Origin: Butyrivibrio sp. NC2002
GTDB taxonomy: Bacteria; Bacillota; Clostridia; Lachnospirales; Lachnospiraceae
Assembly: GCF_000702265.1 (NCBI RefSeq)
Contig: NZ_KL370881.1
Coordinates: 332,789 to 396,788 of the forward strand
Length of the DNA: 64,000 nucleotides
Reading direction: 5' to 3'
A program made the translations under genes and the position numbers. Every line of letters starts with the position of its first letter. The stretch's first letter is position 1. Positions 17,045 to 26,254 of the stretch are shown here, one piece after another. Under the pieces are notes generated by a model. It was given only the letters and a program-made list of their open reading frames with translations. It did no database searches and was not told the origin of the DNA.

Positions 17045-17989
17045 ATGAGATACGTATTAAAGAAAGTTCTTAGCATGGCTTTGACACTATTTGTAGTATC
17101 CATATGCGTGTTCTTTGCTTTTAGCCTTATACCCGGTGATCCTGTCACCAGAATGTTCGGAACGGAGGCAACTCCGGAGCTTATTGCACAATACAGAGAA
17201 AAGATGGGGCTAAATGATCCCCTTATCGTTCGATATTTCAGATGGCTCTTTGCATTTTTACAGGGAGATATGGGAACCTCGTATGATTACAAGATCCCGG
17301 TTGCGGGAATGCTTGCTGAAAAGGTTCCGATCACACTTACACTTGCAATCATGTCTTTTGTGATCATGACTATCATCTCAATTCCGCTTGGCATATATAC
17401 AGCGAAGCATGAAAATGGAATCGCAGATCATATAGTTAACGTGATCAATCAGATAATAATGGCTATTCCGCCATTTTTTTCAGGAATAATAATGACATTT
17501 ATATTCGGTCTGGTGCTTAAGATGTTTAAGCCCGGCGGATTTGTATCATATACTAAGGACTTTTGGGGATTTATAAAGTATCTTATTTTACCGGCTATAG
17601 CAATAGCGCTTCCAAAAGCAGCGATGGCGACCAAACTCCTTAGAGGTTCTGTTATAGACGAGGCTGCCAAGGATTATACAAGGACGGCCTACAGCAGAGG
17701 AAATACGACAAACGGCGTTTTATATCTGCATGTATTAAAAAATGCGATGATTCCCGTTGTTACTTTTATGGGAATGGCGCTTGCCGACATGGTTGCCGGA
17801 AGTATAGTAATTGAGCAGGTTTTCGGAATACCCGGAATCAGCAGGATACTTCTTACATCCATAAACAACAGAGACTATCCTGTGGTAGAAGCGATCATCA
17901 TGGGAATATCTGTATTGGTACTTCTTATAAACCTTTTGGTTGATATTATTTACAGAATTATTGACCCGAGAATAGAGGTCGAGAGCTAA
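17045..17989 (+). CDS. Peptide ABC transporter permease, DppB type
   Basis: This 314-residue membrane protein has an N-terminal helix (KKVLSMALTLFVVSICVFF) followed by the DppB-type extracellular segment (PGDPVTRMFG) and a binding-protein-dependent transport domain with five more helices. The EAA-like loop is in EAAKDYTRTAYSRG. An in-frame TTG at 17030 would add five residues, but GAGGT (17032-17036) points to ATG 17045. The stop overlaps the start of the next permease by one base. Confidence 0.93.
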   Translation: MRYVLKKVLSMALTLFVVSICVFFAFSLIPGDPVTRMFGTEATPELIAQYREKMGLNDPLIVRYFRWLFAFLQGDMGTSYDYKIPVAGMLAEKVPITLTLAIMSFVIMTIISIPLGIYTAKHENGIADHIVNVINQIIMAIPPFFSGIIMTFIFGLVLKMFKPGGFVSYTKDFWGFIKYLILPAIAIALPKAAMATKLLRGSVIDEAAKDYTRTAYSRGNTTNGVLYLHVLKNAMIPVVTFMGMALADMVAGSIVIEQVFGIPGISRILLTSINNRDYPVVEAIIMGISVLVLLINLLVDIIYRIIDPRIEVES

Positions 17990-18822
17990 TGAATATATTA
18001 AAAAAGATATTTAAAAAGAATAAAGCGACCGGGCAAAGAAATACTTTCCTTATCATGGGAACGTTTATCACCGGGATAATCGTACTTCTTGTTATAGCAG
18101 GTATTTTCTACACGCCCTATGATCCGACTAAAATGGATTCAAGTGCCAAGCTTCAGGGCATTTCGCTGAAACATATCATGGGAACCGATCACATGGGAAG
18201 AGATGTGTTTAGCAGAGTTCTCTATGGAAGCAGGGTTACTCTTGCCATTGCAACTTCAACGATAATAATAGGCGCCGGAATAGGAACGATAATCGGTGCT
18301 TTTACCGGCTATTTTGGCGGAATTGTGGATGAAGTCATAATGAGAATAATCGATGCTATGCTTGCATTCCCCAGTATTTTACTGGCGCTTGTATTCGTGA
18401 GCTTATTTGGCACAGGAACGTATCAGGTTGCTATAGCACTTGGAATTTCCTTTATCCCGAGTTTTGCCAGAATTGTAAGAGGCGAGATACTAAGATGCAA
18501 AAATATGGATTATGTAGAGGTTGCAAGGCTTCAGGGTGTATCTGACCTTAGGATCATATTTGTGCATATCCTGCCAAATACAGTTGGGGTCTTGATGTCT
18601 ACAATAATGATTGGTTTTAACAATGCTGTTCTGGCAGAAGCAGGACTTAGCTTTTTGGGGATAGGCGCTCAGCCTCCCTATGCAAGCCTTGGAAATATGC
18701 TTTCCGATGCGCAGAGTTACCTTTTTACGCAGCCAAGCTATGTTCTATCAATCGGTGTAACGATTGTGCTTACAGTACTGGGATTTTCATTCCTTAGCGA
18801 GGGTATTAAGAGATGGGAATAA
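17989..18822 (+). CDS. Peptide ABC transporter permease, DppC type
   Basis: This 277-residue permease has an N-terminal helix (about 22-45), the DppC-type motif HIMGTDHMGRDVFSRVLYG, then five transmembrane helices. The coupling loop is VEVARLQGVSDLRIIFVHILP. It pairs with the DppB-type subunit to form the channel. Its start overlaps the preceding stop (TAATG), and its last 10 bases overlap the following ATPase gene, so stoichiometric coupled translation is likely. Confidence 0.93.
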   Translation: MNILKKIFKKNKATGQRNTFLIMGTFITGIIVLLVIAGIFYTPYDPTKMDSSAKLQGISLKHIMGTDHMGRDVFSRVLYGSRVTLAIATSTIIIGAGIGTIIGAFTGYFGGIVDEVIMRIIDAMLAFPSILLALVFVSLFGTGTYQVAIALGISFIPSFARIVRGEILRCKNMDYVEVARLQGVSDLRIIFVHILPNTVGVLMSTIMIGFNNAVLAEAGLSFLGIGAQPPYASLGNMLSDAQSYLFTQPSYVLSIGVTIVLTVLGFSFLSEGIKRWE

Positions 18823-19607
18823 TACTTGATGTTACGGATCTTCATATAGAATTTCACGATCATGATCTGCCGGAGACGGTTGTTGAGGATTTTGACCTCA
18901 TGCTGGAGGAGGGCGAGATCGTAGGCATAGTAGGTGAGTCGGGTTCCGGAAAAAGCATGAGTGCTCTTGCAATCGCGGGACTTTTGAAGAGACATGCGCT
19001 TACCAAAAAGGGAAGGATCATGTTTGATGGACACGACCTTCTGACCTGCGACAGAAATACGCTCAGATCCTATCAGGGAGACGAGATATCAATGATCTTT
19101 CAGGAGCCTATGACTTCTCTTAATCCGGTTAAGAAGATAGGCTGGCAGGTTGAAGAATCTCTTAGAATACATCATAAAGAGATAAGCCGCGAGGAAAGGA
19201 AAAAGCGCGCTATTGAAATGATGGATGCAGTAGGGCTTCGCGAACCTGAGAAAGTATACAGCATGTATCCTCATGAACTTTCGGGCGGAATGAGGCAGAG
19301 AGTTATGATCGCCGCAGCCATGATCGGTCAGCCGAGAATACTGATCGCAGATGAGCCCACGACTGCACTTGATGTTACGATTCAGGCGCAGATAGTTGAG
19401 CTTCTAAGGAAAATCAACAAAGAAAGAAATACAGCTATCATTTTCATATCTCATGACCTGTCACTTATCAGGCAACTTTGCCAGAGAGTAATCGTAATGC
19501 AGGGCGGAAATATAGTTGAGACCGGAGATGTCGAAGAGATTTTCAGATCTCCTAAGATGGGATATACCAGAAAACTTATTGCTGCCATACCGCAGATCAA
19601 TCTATAA
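18813..19607 (+). CDS. Peptide ABC transporter ATPase, DppD type
   Basis: This 264-residue ABC ATPase has Walker A GESGSGKS (41-48), the Q-loop IFQEPMTSLNP, signature LSGGMRQRV, Walker B ILIADEPTTALD and a switch histidine in IFISHDLSL. These are standard for the DppD/OppD subfamily that powers peptide import. It is shorter than classical OppD (about 330) because it lacks the C-terminal Cys-rich extension that binds an iron-sulfur cluster in some members. Confidence 0.93.
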   Translation: MGIILDVTDLHIEFHDHDLPETVVEDFDLMLEEGEIVGIVGESGSGKSMSALAIAGLLKRHALTKKGRIMFDGHDLLTCDRNTLRSYQGDEISMIFQEPMTSLNPVKKIGWQVEESLRIHHKEISREERKKRAIEMMDAVGLREPEKVYSMYPHELSGGMRQRVMIAAAMIGQPRILIADEPTTALDVTIQAQIVELLRKINKERNTAIIFISHDLSLIRQLCQRVIVMQGGNIVETGDVEEIFRSPKMGYTRKLIAAIPQINL

Positions 19608-19616
19608 GAGAGAACT

Positions 19617-20387
19617 ATGGAACAGGAAAAAGTAATAGAAATTAAAAACTTAAATGTATATTACAAAAACCACAAGAAGTCACCGCTTAGCAGAGATAAA
19701 AAGAAACATGTCCTAAAGGGCATTGATCTGGATGTTTATGAGGGTGAGATCCTGGGACTTGCAGGGGAGTCAGGCTGCGGCAAATCTACACTTGCCAAGG
19801 CTATTGTCGGGATGAACAAAGACATTACGGGAGAGATCATTCAAAAATATTCCGATTCTCAGATGGTTTTTCAGGATCCTTATTCTTCACTTAATCCCAG
19901 CAAAAAAATAGGCTGGCTGTTTGAAGAACCGCTTCGTGTTGATAAAAAGCGCAAGTGGACACCAAAAGAGATGAAAGAACGCGTTAAAACCGTAATAAAA
20001 GCGATAGGGCTTTCTGAAAATATGCTGGATAGATATCCAAATCAGCTCTCCGGCGGACAAAGGCAGAGAGTCAGCATAGGTGTTGCGCTGATGAGATCGC
20101 CCAAGGTGATAATCGCGGATGAGCCTGTTTCTGCGCTTGATGTTACTATTCAGGCTCAGATACTTGAACTTTTGCGCAGCCTTAATAAAAATATGGGGAT
20201 TACTATCCTCTTTATATCTCATGACCTGAGAGTTATTTATCAGATATGTGACCATGTTGCCGTAATGAGAGGCGGAATTATAGAAGAATATGGGGAGCCT
20301 TCTTCTGTTTACAGGAATCCTCAGTGTGATTATACAAAGGAGCTTTTGAATGCTGCAGGAATAATTAAAAAAAATTTTAATAAATGA
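19617..20387 (+). CDS. Peptide ABC transporter ATPase, DppF type
   Basis: This 256-residue partner ATPase has Walker A GESGCGKS (50-57), Q-loop MVFQDPYSSLNP, signature LSGGQRQRV, Walker B VIIADEPVSALD and SHDLRVI with the switch histidine. It forms the heterodimeric motor with the preceding protein. It begins 9 bases after that gene and ends the operon. As with its partner, the C-terminal extension seen in OppF is short. Confidence 0.93.
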   Translation: MEQEKVIEIKNLNVYYKNHKKSPLSRDKKKHVLKGIDLDVYEGEILGLAGESGCGKSTLAKAIVGMNKDITGEIIQKYSDSQMVFQDPYSSLNPSKKIGWLFEEPLRVDKKRKWTPKEMKERVKTVIKAIGLSENMLDRYPNQLSGGQRQRVSIGVALMRSPKVIIADEPVSALDVTIQAQILELLRSLNKNMGITILFISHDLRVIYQICDHVAVMRGGIIEEYGEPSSVYRNPQCDYTKELLNAAGIIKKNFNK

Positions 20388-20388
20388 C

Positions 20389-20415
20389 TAAAGTTTTATT
20401 TCAAATTGCCGATAA
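20389..20415 (+). promoter_or_regulatory. Sigma-28 (FliA/SigD) flagellar promoter
   Basis: TAAA (20389-20392), exactly 15 bases, then GCCGATAA (20408-20415) matches the full TAAA-N15-GCCGATAA consensus of flagellar sigma factor promoters without mismatch. It lies 80 bases before the next gene, which has its own strong ribosome site. Confidence 0.85.
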
Positions 20416-20495
20416 TATAAACATAGTAAGGAAATGCAATTGATTATAATGGCTAAAAGAAGTAAAATAATTCATTGAAAGAAAGGAGGGGGAAC

Positions 20496-20915
20496 ATGAG
20501 AATAGACGCTTCATCAGGTAGCGAAAATTTATATGGAATCTATAATCGGATCCCCTCAGCTGTATCGTTCCTTTCCGGTAAAAATCCGTCAGAACAGAAA
20601 AGCGCAAATAGTAAAGAAGATAATATACAGAATGAACAGGCGGTGGCTTCCACTCAGAGAGTGAATTCCACGATCGGAGATCTTTCAGTAACATTTGGAA
20701 ACAAAGATGAATCGCTTGTTGGTCTTGGAAATATAGGTGGAATACAGTCTAACGTAATGAGACAGGCTGTAAACAATATGCAGAAGGATTCAGTACTTCA
20801 TGAATATCAGTACTTTGTAGGATCCGGAGCGATCAGAAATACAGCAGATCAGGTTAACGGTAATTCTAAGGTTATCGTTGATGACGAAGATGGTGTTATC
20901 ATCCGTAAGAGCTAA
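20496..20915 (+). CDS. Unknown protein under a sigma-28 promoter
   Basis: This 139-residue, Ser/Asn-rich soluble protein begins MRIDASSGSENLYGIYN; I do not recognise its family. There is no signal peptide or membrane helix. The middle (about 35-65) is polar and likely disordered. The region around residues 90-110 (VMRQAVNNMQKDSVLHEYQ) could form one amphipathic helix, and the C-terminus VIVDDEDGVIIRKS is strand-like. The perfect flagellar-type promoter upstream suggests a late motility or chemotaxis role. Start ATG 20496 is set by AAAGGAGGGG; an in-frame TTG at 20475 precedes the ribosome site. A terminator follows. Confidence 0.8.
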   Translation: MRIDASSGSENLYGIYNRIPSAVSFLSGKNPSEQKSANSKEDNIQNEQAVASTQRVNSTIGDLSVTFGNKDESLVGLGNIGGIQSNVMRQAVNNMQKDSVLHEYQYFVGSGAIRNTADQVNGNSKVIVDDEDGVIIRKS

Positions 20916-20949
20916 TTAAATACACTTTGACCATTTGCTATTTATTCGG

Positions 20950-20981
20950 GCAGGAATTTTTATTCCTGCTCGATTTTTCTT
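20950..20981 (+). terminator. Terminator after the sigma-28-driven gene
   Basis: GCAGGAAT (20950-20957) pairs with ATTCCTGC (20962-20969), followed by TCGATTTTTCTTTTT. Confidence 0.85.
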
Positions 20982-21032
20982 TTTATATAGGTTAAAATTT
21001 GGAGTAATGAAAAAACTATCGGAGGAGACAAA

Positions 21033-22421
21033 ATGGGGCAGACAGTAAAGGGAACGACAAGGGTGTGCGGCCTGTTCGGATATCCTGTTCATCATACGGT
21101 ATCGCCTGCCATTCACAATACACTGGCTGACAGGCTTTCATGCGACCTTGTATATGTTCCGTTTGAGGTAGAACCGGAACATCTAAAGGAAGCTTTTTAT
21201 GGTGCTCTTTCCATGGATGTATTGGGGCTTAATGTTACGATCCCGCATAAGAGTGCCGTTATTCCTTTTTTAAAGGAAATTGATCCCATGGCAAAGAGGA
21301 TCGGGGCGGTAAATACACTTGTAAGGACCGCTGATAATTCCGGATTTAAAGGGTACAATACAGATTATTTCGGGATAAAGAAATCATTTGAAGAAGCATC
21401 CTGCAGTCTGAAAGATGAAAGTGTGATCATACTTGGCGCAGGCGGAGCGGCAAGGCCGGCAGCTTTTTTATGCGCTGACGAAGGCGCAAAAGAAGTATTT
21501 ATACTAAACAGAACACTAAAGAGAGCGCAGGAACTTAGCGACAGCGTAAATGATTTTGCAGGGAAAAAGCTCTGCAGCGCGATGAAGCTGTCTGACTACA
21601 AAGAGCTTGATGCATCAAAAAAATATATTTGTTTTCAGGCTACATCTGTTGGACTGTATCCTAAGTCTGACGAAGTTATTATTGATGATGAAAACTTCTA
21701 TAAATTGATCCACACCGGCTTTGATGCGATTTTTAAGCCTTACAGGACGAGATTTATATCAATGTGTGAAAAACAGGGAGCAAAGTGCATTTCAGGCATC
21801 AGAATGCTTCTGCATCAGGGAATATGCGCCTATGAACTGTGGAATAATGTAATAGTTTCGGAAGAAGATATTCGAATTGTATACGGACGGATGCTTCGCG
21901 AACTTTTAGATGATGAGAATATCGTGCTTGTGGGATTTATGGGCAGCGGAAAAAGCGCTGTTTCTCTGGAAATTGCTGACTTCCTTGGTTATGACAGGAT
22001 TGATTCCGATGAGGCGATAGAACAAAAGGAAGACAGAACTATAAGCGATATTTTTTCAACTGATGGAGAAGAAGCTTTCAGGCAGATGGAGACAGATTTT
22101 CTTAAGGAACTTATAGCTGATAAGAGGAAGAAAACAGTCCTTGCGTGCGGAGGCGGTCTTCCTATTAGAGAGGAAAACAGAAAGCTCTTAAAAGAGTTCG
22201 GAAGAGTCATCTTTTTAAAGGCAGAGCCTGAAACTGTCTATGACAGAGTGAAGGATGATACTTCACGTCCGCTTCTTCAGACAGGAGATGTACTTGGGAG
22301 AATAAAAAAGCTCCAGGATGATAGACGGGATATATATGATAAGGCATGTGATTTTGGCATAGACACAGATAAAAAGATCGCAAGAGCAATTGCAGAAGAA
22401 ATAGTGCATTTGCTTTTGTGA
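21033..22421 (+). CDS. aroEK: Bifunctional shikimate dehydrogenase / shikimate kinase
   Basis: One 462-residue ORF joins two enzymes. Residues 1 to about 285 are AroE: the shikimate site with GYPVHHTVSPAIHN, NVTIPHK (catalytic lysine), NTDYFG, and the NADPH loop GAGGAARP. Residues about 295-462 are AroK: P-loop GFMGSGKS at 301-308, RIDSDEAIE, FR in EEAFRQME, and the CGGGLP loop. The protein therefore reduces 3-dehydroshikimate and phosphorylates the product. There is no stop or frameshift between the domains, so this is a true fusion. aroQ follows, giving three consecutive shikimate steps from two genes. GGAGGAG precedes the start. Confidence 0.93.
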   Translation: MGQTVKGTTRVCGLFGYPVHHTVSPAIHNTLADRLSCDLVYVPFEVEPEHLKEAFYGALSMDVLGLNVTIPHKSAVIPFLKEIDPMAKRIGAVNTLVRTADNSGFKGYNTDYFGIKKSFEEASCSLKDESVIILGAGGAARPAAFLCADEGAKEVFILNRTLKRAQELSDSVNDFAGKKLCSAMKLSDYKELDASKKYICFQATSVGLYPKSDEVIIDDENFYKLIHTGFDAIFKPYRTRFISMCEKQGAKCISGIRMLLHQGICAYELWNNVIVSEEDIRIVYGRMLRELLDDENIVLVGFMGSGKSAVSLEIADFLGYDRIDSDEAIEQKEDRTISDIFSTDGEEAFRQMETDFLKELIADKRKKTVLACGGGLPIREENRKLLKEFGRVIFLKAEPETVYDRVKDDTSRPLLQTGDVLGRIKKLQDDRRDIYDKACDFGIDTDKKIARAIAEEIVHLLL

Positions 22422-22445
22422 TGGATCAGGGGGTGATGATTGGAC

Positions 22446-22886
22446 ATGAAGATACTTGTTGTAAACGGTCCAAACTTAAATTTTTTGGGCATAAGAGAAA
22501 AGAAAATATACGGAGACAGGGATTATGACTACCTGACCAAAATGATCATGGATAAGGCAAAAGATATAGGCGCTGACATTGAAGTCTGGCAGTCAAACCA
22601 TGAGGGCGCGATCATTGATAAGCTGCAAAGCTGCTATTTTGACGGCACCTGCGGGATTGTTATAAATCCGGGAGCCTATACTCATTATAGCTACGCAATC
22701 CATGATGCATTAAAGAGCCTTGAGGATATAATAAAAGTCGAAGTGCACATTTCTGATATTAAAAACAGGGAGGATTTCAGGGCAAATTCTGTGACCGCGC
22801 CTGCCTGTGACAAGCAGATTTACGGAAAAGGCTTTGACGGTTATATAGAAGCGATAGATTTTATCATAAAAGGTATTGAAAAATAA
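22446..22886 (+). CDS. aroQ: Type II 3-dehydroquinate dehydratase
   Basis: This 146-residue protein is full length for the dodecameric AroQ family. It has KILVVNGPNLNFLG at the N-terminus, a catalytic tyrosine in KKIYGDRDY, and the catalytic histidine region NPGAYTHYSYAI. VEVHISDIKNREDFR is the substrate loop. It dehydrates 3-dehydroquinate, the step before AroE. A TTG at 22440 lies 6 bases after GGGGG and would add two residues; ATG 22446 fits family alignment but is 12 bases away, so the start is uncertain by two codons. Confidence 0.94.
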   Translation: MKILVVNGPNLNFLGIREKKIYGDRDYDYLTKMIMDKAKDIGADIEVWQSNHEGAIIDKLQSCYFDGTCGIVINPGAYTHYSYAIHDALKSLEDIIKVEVHISDIKNREDFRANSVTAPACDKQIYGKGFDGYIEAIDFIIKGIEK

Positions 22887-22944
22887 TAAAACATAGTATA
22901 AACTATTAAAGTTGTTTGATTTGTGAGAATTAGGAGGATTTTTT

Positions 22945-23502
22945 ATGATTTCCGCAAGTGATTTCAGAAACGGTATGACCATTGAAATAGATGGTAATGT
23001 ATGTCAGATAATAGAGTTCCAGCATGTTAAGCCCGGTAAAGGTGCTGCTTTCGTAAGAACAAAGCTTAAGGACGTTATCAATGGTGGTGTTAAGGAAACA
23101 ACTTTCCGTCCTACCGAGAAATTCCCTGCAGCTCGTATCGACCGCAAGGAGATGCAGTATCTTTACGCTGATGGTGATCTTTACAACTTCATGGATAATG
23201 AATCTTACGAGCAGATCTCACTTACACAGGATCAGGTAGGTGACGCAATGAAGTTCGTTAAGGAGAACGAGACAGTTCAGGTTAACTCATATAATGGTAA
23301 TGTATTTGCTATTGAGCCCCCGCTCTTTGTTGAACTTGCTATCACAGAGACAGAGCCCGGCTTCAAGGGTGATACAGCTACTGGCGCTACAAAGCCTGCT
23401 ACAGTTGAGACAGGTGCAGTTGTTCAGGTACCTCTTTTCGTTGCAGAAGGTGATGTTATCAAGATTGATACCAGAACAGGTGAATACCTCTCCAGAGTTT
23501 AA
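22945..23502 (+). CDS. efp: Elongation factor P
   Basis: This 185-residue protein has the three-domain EF-P fold. The modified-lysine loop reads VKPGKGAAF (Lys at about residue 32), and the C-terminal OB domain has [13 protein letters not shown] and [12 protein letters not shown], the family end. EF-P binds ribosomes stalled at polyproline and promotes peptide bond formation. No genes for the known lysine modification enzymes are near. A GGAGG site precedes the start, and a terminator follows. Confidence 0.97.
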   Translation: MISASDFRNGMTIEIDGNVCQIIEFQHVKPGKGAAFVRTKLKDVINGGVKETTFRPTEKFPAARIDRKEMQYLYADGDLYNFMDNESYEQISLTQDQVGDAMKFVKENETVQVNSYNGNVFAIEPPLFVELAITETEPGFKGDTATGATKPATVETGAVVQVPLFVAEGDVIKIDTRTGEYLSRV

Positions 23503-23539
23503 TACCGTTATTTTCTGAAAATTGAATGTATAGACTTAT

Positions 23540-23587
23540 AAGACAATGATGAAGGATTATTAAATGCTTCGCATTGTCTTATTTTTT
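23540..23587 (+). terminator. Terminator of efp
   Basis: AAGACAATG (23540-23548) pairs with CATTGTCTT (23572-23580), followed by ATTTTTTC. Confidence 0.75.
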
Positions 23588-23611
23588 CGCTTATTTTTAA
23601 GGAGAATAACA

Positions 23612-24529
23612 ATGAACAGAGATAAATTTTTTGATGAAATAAAAAACAGTATTACAGAGCATTATGGCGATGAAGCCTCGGTTTCAATGCATAATGTAAG
23701 AAAAAATAATGACGTAGTTTACACGGGAGTATGCGTTACGAAGAAGAACAGTAACTGTGGACCTACGGTGTACCTGGATAACTACTATAACAGTTATAAT
23801 GATGGAAAAGAGATAAGCAAAATAGTAGAGGAAATAATAGGTATAGTTGAAGAACACGTTCCCTCAAATAATGTGGATATGTCTTTTTACAGTGAGTATG
23901 CATCGGTTGTCGATAAGGTGTGCTTTAAACTGATAGGAAGAAGTGAAAACGAAAATCTTTTGCTTGAAACACCGCACAGGGACTATGAGGATCTGGCAAT
24001 TGTGTATTTCGTACCTCTCAAAGTTATGGGAGTTGAGGGTAGTATTCTGGTAAAGAACGAACATCTGAAATTGTGGAATGTAAAAGAGGATGACCTTTAT
24101 AATGCAGCTCTGGTCAATACGCCAAAACTATTCCCTGTAACAACAAGAAATATTTTCGAAATAGTGGGAAATATGCCCGGAATGGATATTTACGATAAGG
24201 AAGATGAACTTCCCGAGATATATGTAGCATCTAATACTTCCGGACATTTTGGAGCATCATGCATTCTCTATCCCGGTTTTCTGCCGGATATGCGTGATAA
24301 ACTTTCAAGTGGTTTCTACATTTTACCCTCATCAATTCATGAAGTAATAATAGTACCCTATAGCAAAACTACGCATGATGTGGATTCTCTGATAAATATG
24401 GTCAGGTGTGTGAACACGCAGTGCCTGAATACTGAAGATATACTCTCGGAGAGTGTTTATTACTATGATTTTAGCGGTGAAAATAATGTGAAAAAGGTTG
24501 AACATGATAAAGAGGCTATGGTATTATAG
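23612..24529 (+). CDS. DUF5688 family protein
   Basis: This 305-residue soluble protein of unknown function matches the DUF5688 pattern I recognise from Lachnospiraceae: an early N.GPTVYLDNYY segment, then YEDLAIVYFVPL, and a C-terminal half with LPEIYVASNTSGHFGASCILYP and GFYILPSSIHEVIIVP. No catalytic motif, signal peptide or membrane helix is visible. The ATG is set by AAGGAG at 23599-23604; an upstream in-frame ATG lies inside the efp terminator. Such proteins often occur in several copies per genome, which suggests a species-level rather than core role. Confidence 0.8.
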   Translation: MNRDKFFDEIKNSITEHYGDEASVSMHNVRKNNDVVYTGVCVTKKNSNCGPTVYLDNYYNSYNDGKEISKIVEEIIGIVEEHVPSNNVDMSFYSEYASVVDKVCFKLIGRSENENLLLETPHRDYEDLAIVYFVPLKVMGVEGSILVKNEHLKLWNVKEDDLYNAALVNTPKLFPVTTRNIFEIVGNMPGMDIYDKEDELPEIYVASNTSGHFGASCILYPGFLPDMRDKLSSGFYILPSSIHEVIIVPYSKTTHDVDSLINMVRCVNTQCLNTEDILSESVYYYDFSGENNVKKVEHDKEAMVL

Positions 24530-24559
24530 TTCGGTACGTAATAAATCTGTAACATTTTC

Positions 24560-24631
24560 GCACCCGTAGTCTAATGGATAGAACGGAGGCCTCCGACGCC
24601 TTTAATGCAGGTTCGATTCCTGTCGGGTGCA
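24560..24631 (+). tRNA. tRNA-Arg (anticodon CCG)
   Basis: The acceptor stem GCACCCG (24560-24566) pairs with CGGGTGC (24624-24630), with A as discriminator. The anticodon arm is GAGGC-CTCCGAC-GCCTT with anticodon CCG, reading CGG. The T arm is GCAGG-TTCGATT-CCTGT. CCA is not encoded. No integrase or element lies beside it. Confidence 0.93.
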
Positions 24632-24667
24632 TCTCTTAGTTACAGATAGAAAGAGAAAAAGGAACGA

Positions 24668-26158
24668 ATGAATTTTAAAAAAATGAATTTTAAGGGTAAT
24701 AAAAAACCGGAGAATCCGTTTGCCAATCAGGACAAAAGAACTTTTTGGGAGTATATATCAGATAATAAGAAGATAGTCATGCCAATTATTTTGGTAGTTG
24801 CTGTGGCTATAACCATAGGTATAGCGCTTGGCGCAAATAAAAAAGATGCAGGAGAAACTCAGGAGAATGCAGCTGTAGAGGTTGATGAAAACGGAGGCTA
24901 CATTGTTCCCGAGGTAGATCTTGAGAAGAATGCATATGAAGATGTGAATAATCTTATGAATACATATTTCACAGCTTATGCACAGGGTGATATGGATACG
25001 ATCAAATCCATTTATACCGGACTTGAATCTACTGAGGAATTAAGACTTCAGGAAGTTTCTGCATATATTTCAGGCATACCTACCGTAGATGTTTATACAA
25101 AGCCGGGGCCTGTAGATGGAAGCTATGTTGCTTATGTATATACAGAAGTTCAGTTTGACGGATATGATACTCCACTCCCGGGTATGCAGACAATGTACGT
25201 ATGTACCAATGAAAACGGAGAGCTCTATATCAACGGTGATGTAGTTGATGACAGGGTAACAGAGTATATCAGCGCTATTTCTCTTCAGGCTGATGTTGTG
25301 GATTTAAATAACAGCGTTGCTGCTGATTACAATGATATTATTGCTTCCAACACAGAGCTGGCAGATTTCCTTTCACAGATGAGTGCAAATATTCAGGTAT
25401 CTGTTGGAGAAGCGCTTGCAGCTATAGAATCCGGTCTTTCACCTGACGCTGCCCTTGCAAACACTCAGGAAACAACTGATGAGACTGCAGCAGAGGGCGA
25501 GGCTGCAGAAGGAGAAGCTGCGGAAGGCGAAGCTGAGGTGGCAGAGCAGGCAGAAGCTACTGAAGTAGCAGAGGCTGAGGCAGAAACAGCTGAAACGCAG
25601 GAAGAGGCTGAGCCTGTATCAACAACCAAGACTATCAGGGCAACCGATGTCATCAACATAAGAAAATCTGATTCCGAGACAGCAGATGTTCTTGGAAAGA
25701 CAGAAAAGGGACAGACCTTCACACAGCTTGAGGCTCTTGAAAACGGATGGAGTAAGATTTCCTACGATGGCGGAGCTGCTTATGTTAAGACAATGTACTT
25801 TGAGGAAGTAACTGAGGATACAGCAGAAGCTACCGAAGAAGAGACAGAAACTACTGAAGAAACTACTGAAGAAACTACTGATACAGCAGAAGCTGAGACT
25901 GAAACTGAGGCAGAGACTGAGACAAAAGAAGAGGATACTTCAGATAGCAAGTCTTCTGTAAGCGCTTATGCAACCGGTAAGATGAGAGTCTCTGAGACAG
26001 TACGACTTCGTAAATCTCAGAGTACAGATTCTGAAGTAGTTACAAATGTTTACGCGGGCGATACTATAAATGTAATTGAACAATATGCTAGCGGATGGGC
26101 TAAAGTAGAGTATAATGGAGATACAGGATATATTAAATCAGAGTATCTCATGGATTAA
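24668..26158 (+). CDS. Membrane-anchored protein with two bacterial SH3 domains
   Basis: This 496-residue protein has a Lys-rich N-terminus, one transmembrane helix (about 38-57), and an extracytoplasmic domain (about 75-250) of unknown fold. A low-complexity Glu/Ala/Thr stretch with three AAEGE-type repeats follows, then an SH3b domain (about 320-382, with VINIRKSDSETADVLGK), a second acidic linker, and a final SH3b domain (about 432-496, VRLRKSQSTDSEVV). SH3b domains usually bind cell-wall peptides, so this is probably a wall-associated surface protein. It starts 36 bases after the tRNA and has its own terminator. Confidence 0.82.
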   Translation: MNFKKMNFKGNKKPENPFANQDKRTFWEYISDNKKIVMPIILVVAVAITIGIALGANKKDAGETQENAAVEVDENGGYIVPEVDLEKNAYEDVNNLMNTYFTAYAQGDMDTIKSIYTGLESTEELRLQEVSAYISGIPTVDVYTKPGPVDGSYVAYVYTEVQFDGYDTPLPGMQTMYVCTNENGELYINGDVVDDRVTEYISAISLQADVVDLNNSVAADYNDIIASNTELADFLSQMSANIQVSVGEALAAIESGLSPDAALANTQETTDETAAEGEAAEGEAAEGEAEVAEQAEATEVAEAEAETAETQEEAEPVSTTKTIRATDVINIRKSDSETADVLGKTEKGQTFTQLEALENGWSKISYDGGAAYVKTMYFEEVTEDTAEATEEETETTEETTEETTDTAEAETETEAETETKEEDTSDSKSSVSAYATGKMRVSETVRLRKSQSTDSEVVTNVYAGDTINVIEQYASGWAKVEYNGDTGYIKSEYLMD

Positions 26159-26171
26159 AGCTTGTTAATTA

Positions 26172-26205
26172 TGGCACGGCAGAGATACTGCCGTGCCATT
26201 TTTTT
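26172..26205 (+). terminator. Terminator of the SH3 protein gene
   Basis: TGGCACGGCA (26172-26181) pairs with TGCCGTGCCA (26189-26198), followed by seven T residues. Confidence 0.92.
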
Positions 26206-26254
26206 CCTTTTTTATTCTAAAACCGCAAACTTTTTCAAATCGATAGGAGAGCAT

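Noticed and set aside
24560..24631. tRNA-Arg as an integration site
   Set aside because: No integrase, repeated tRNA end or foreign gene flanks it.
26162..26254. Longer N-terminus for the Gfo/Idh oxidoreductase
   Set aside because: It would read through the terminator of the SH3 gene; the Rossmann start and AGGAGAG fit ATG 26255.
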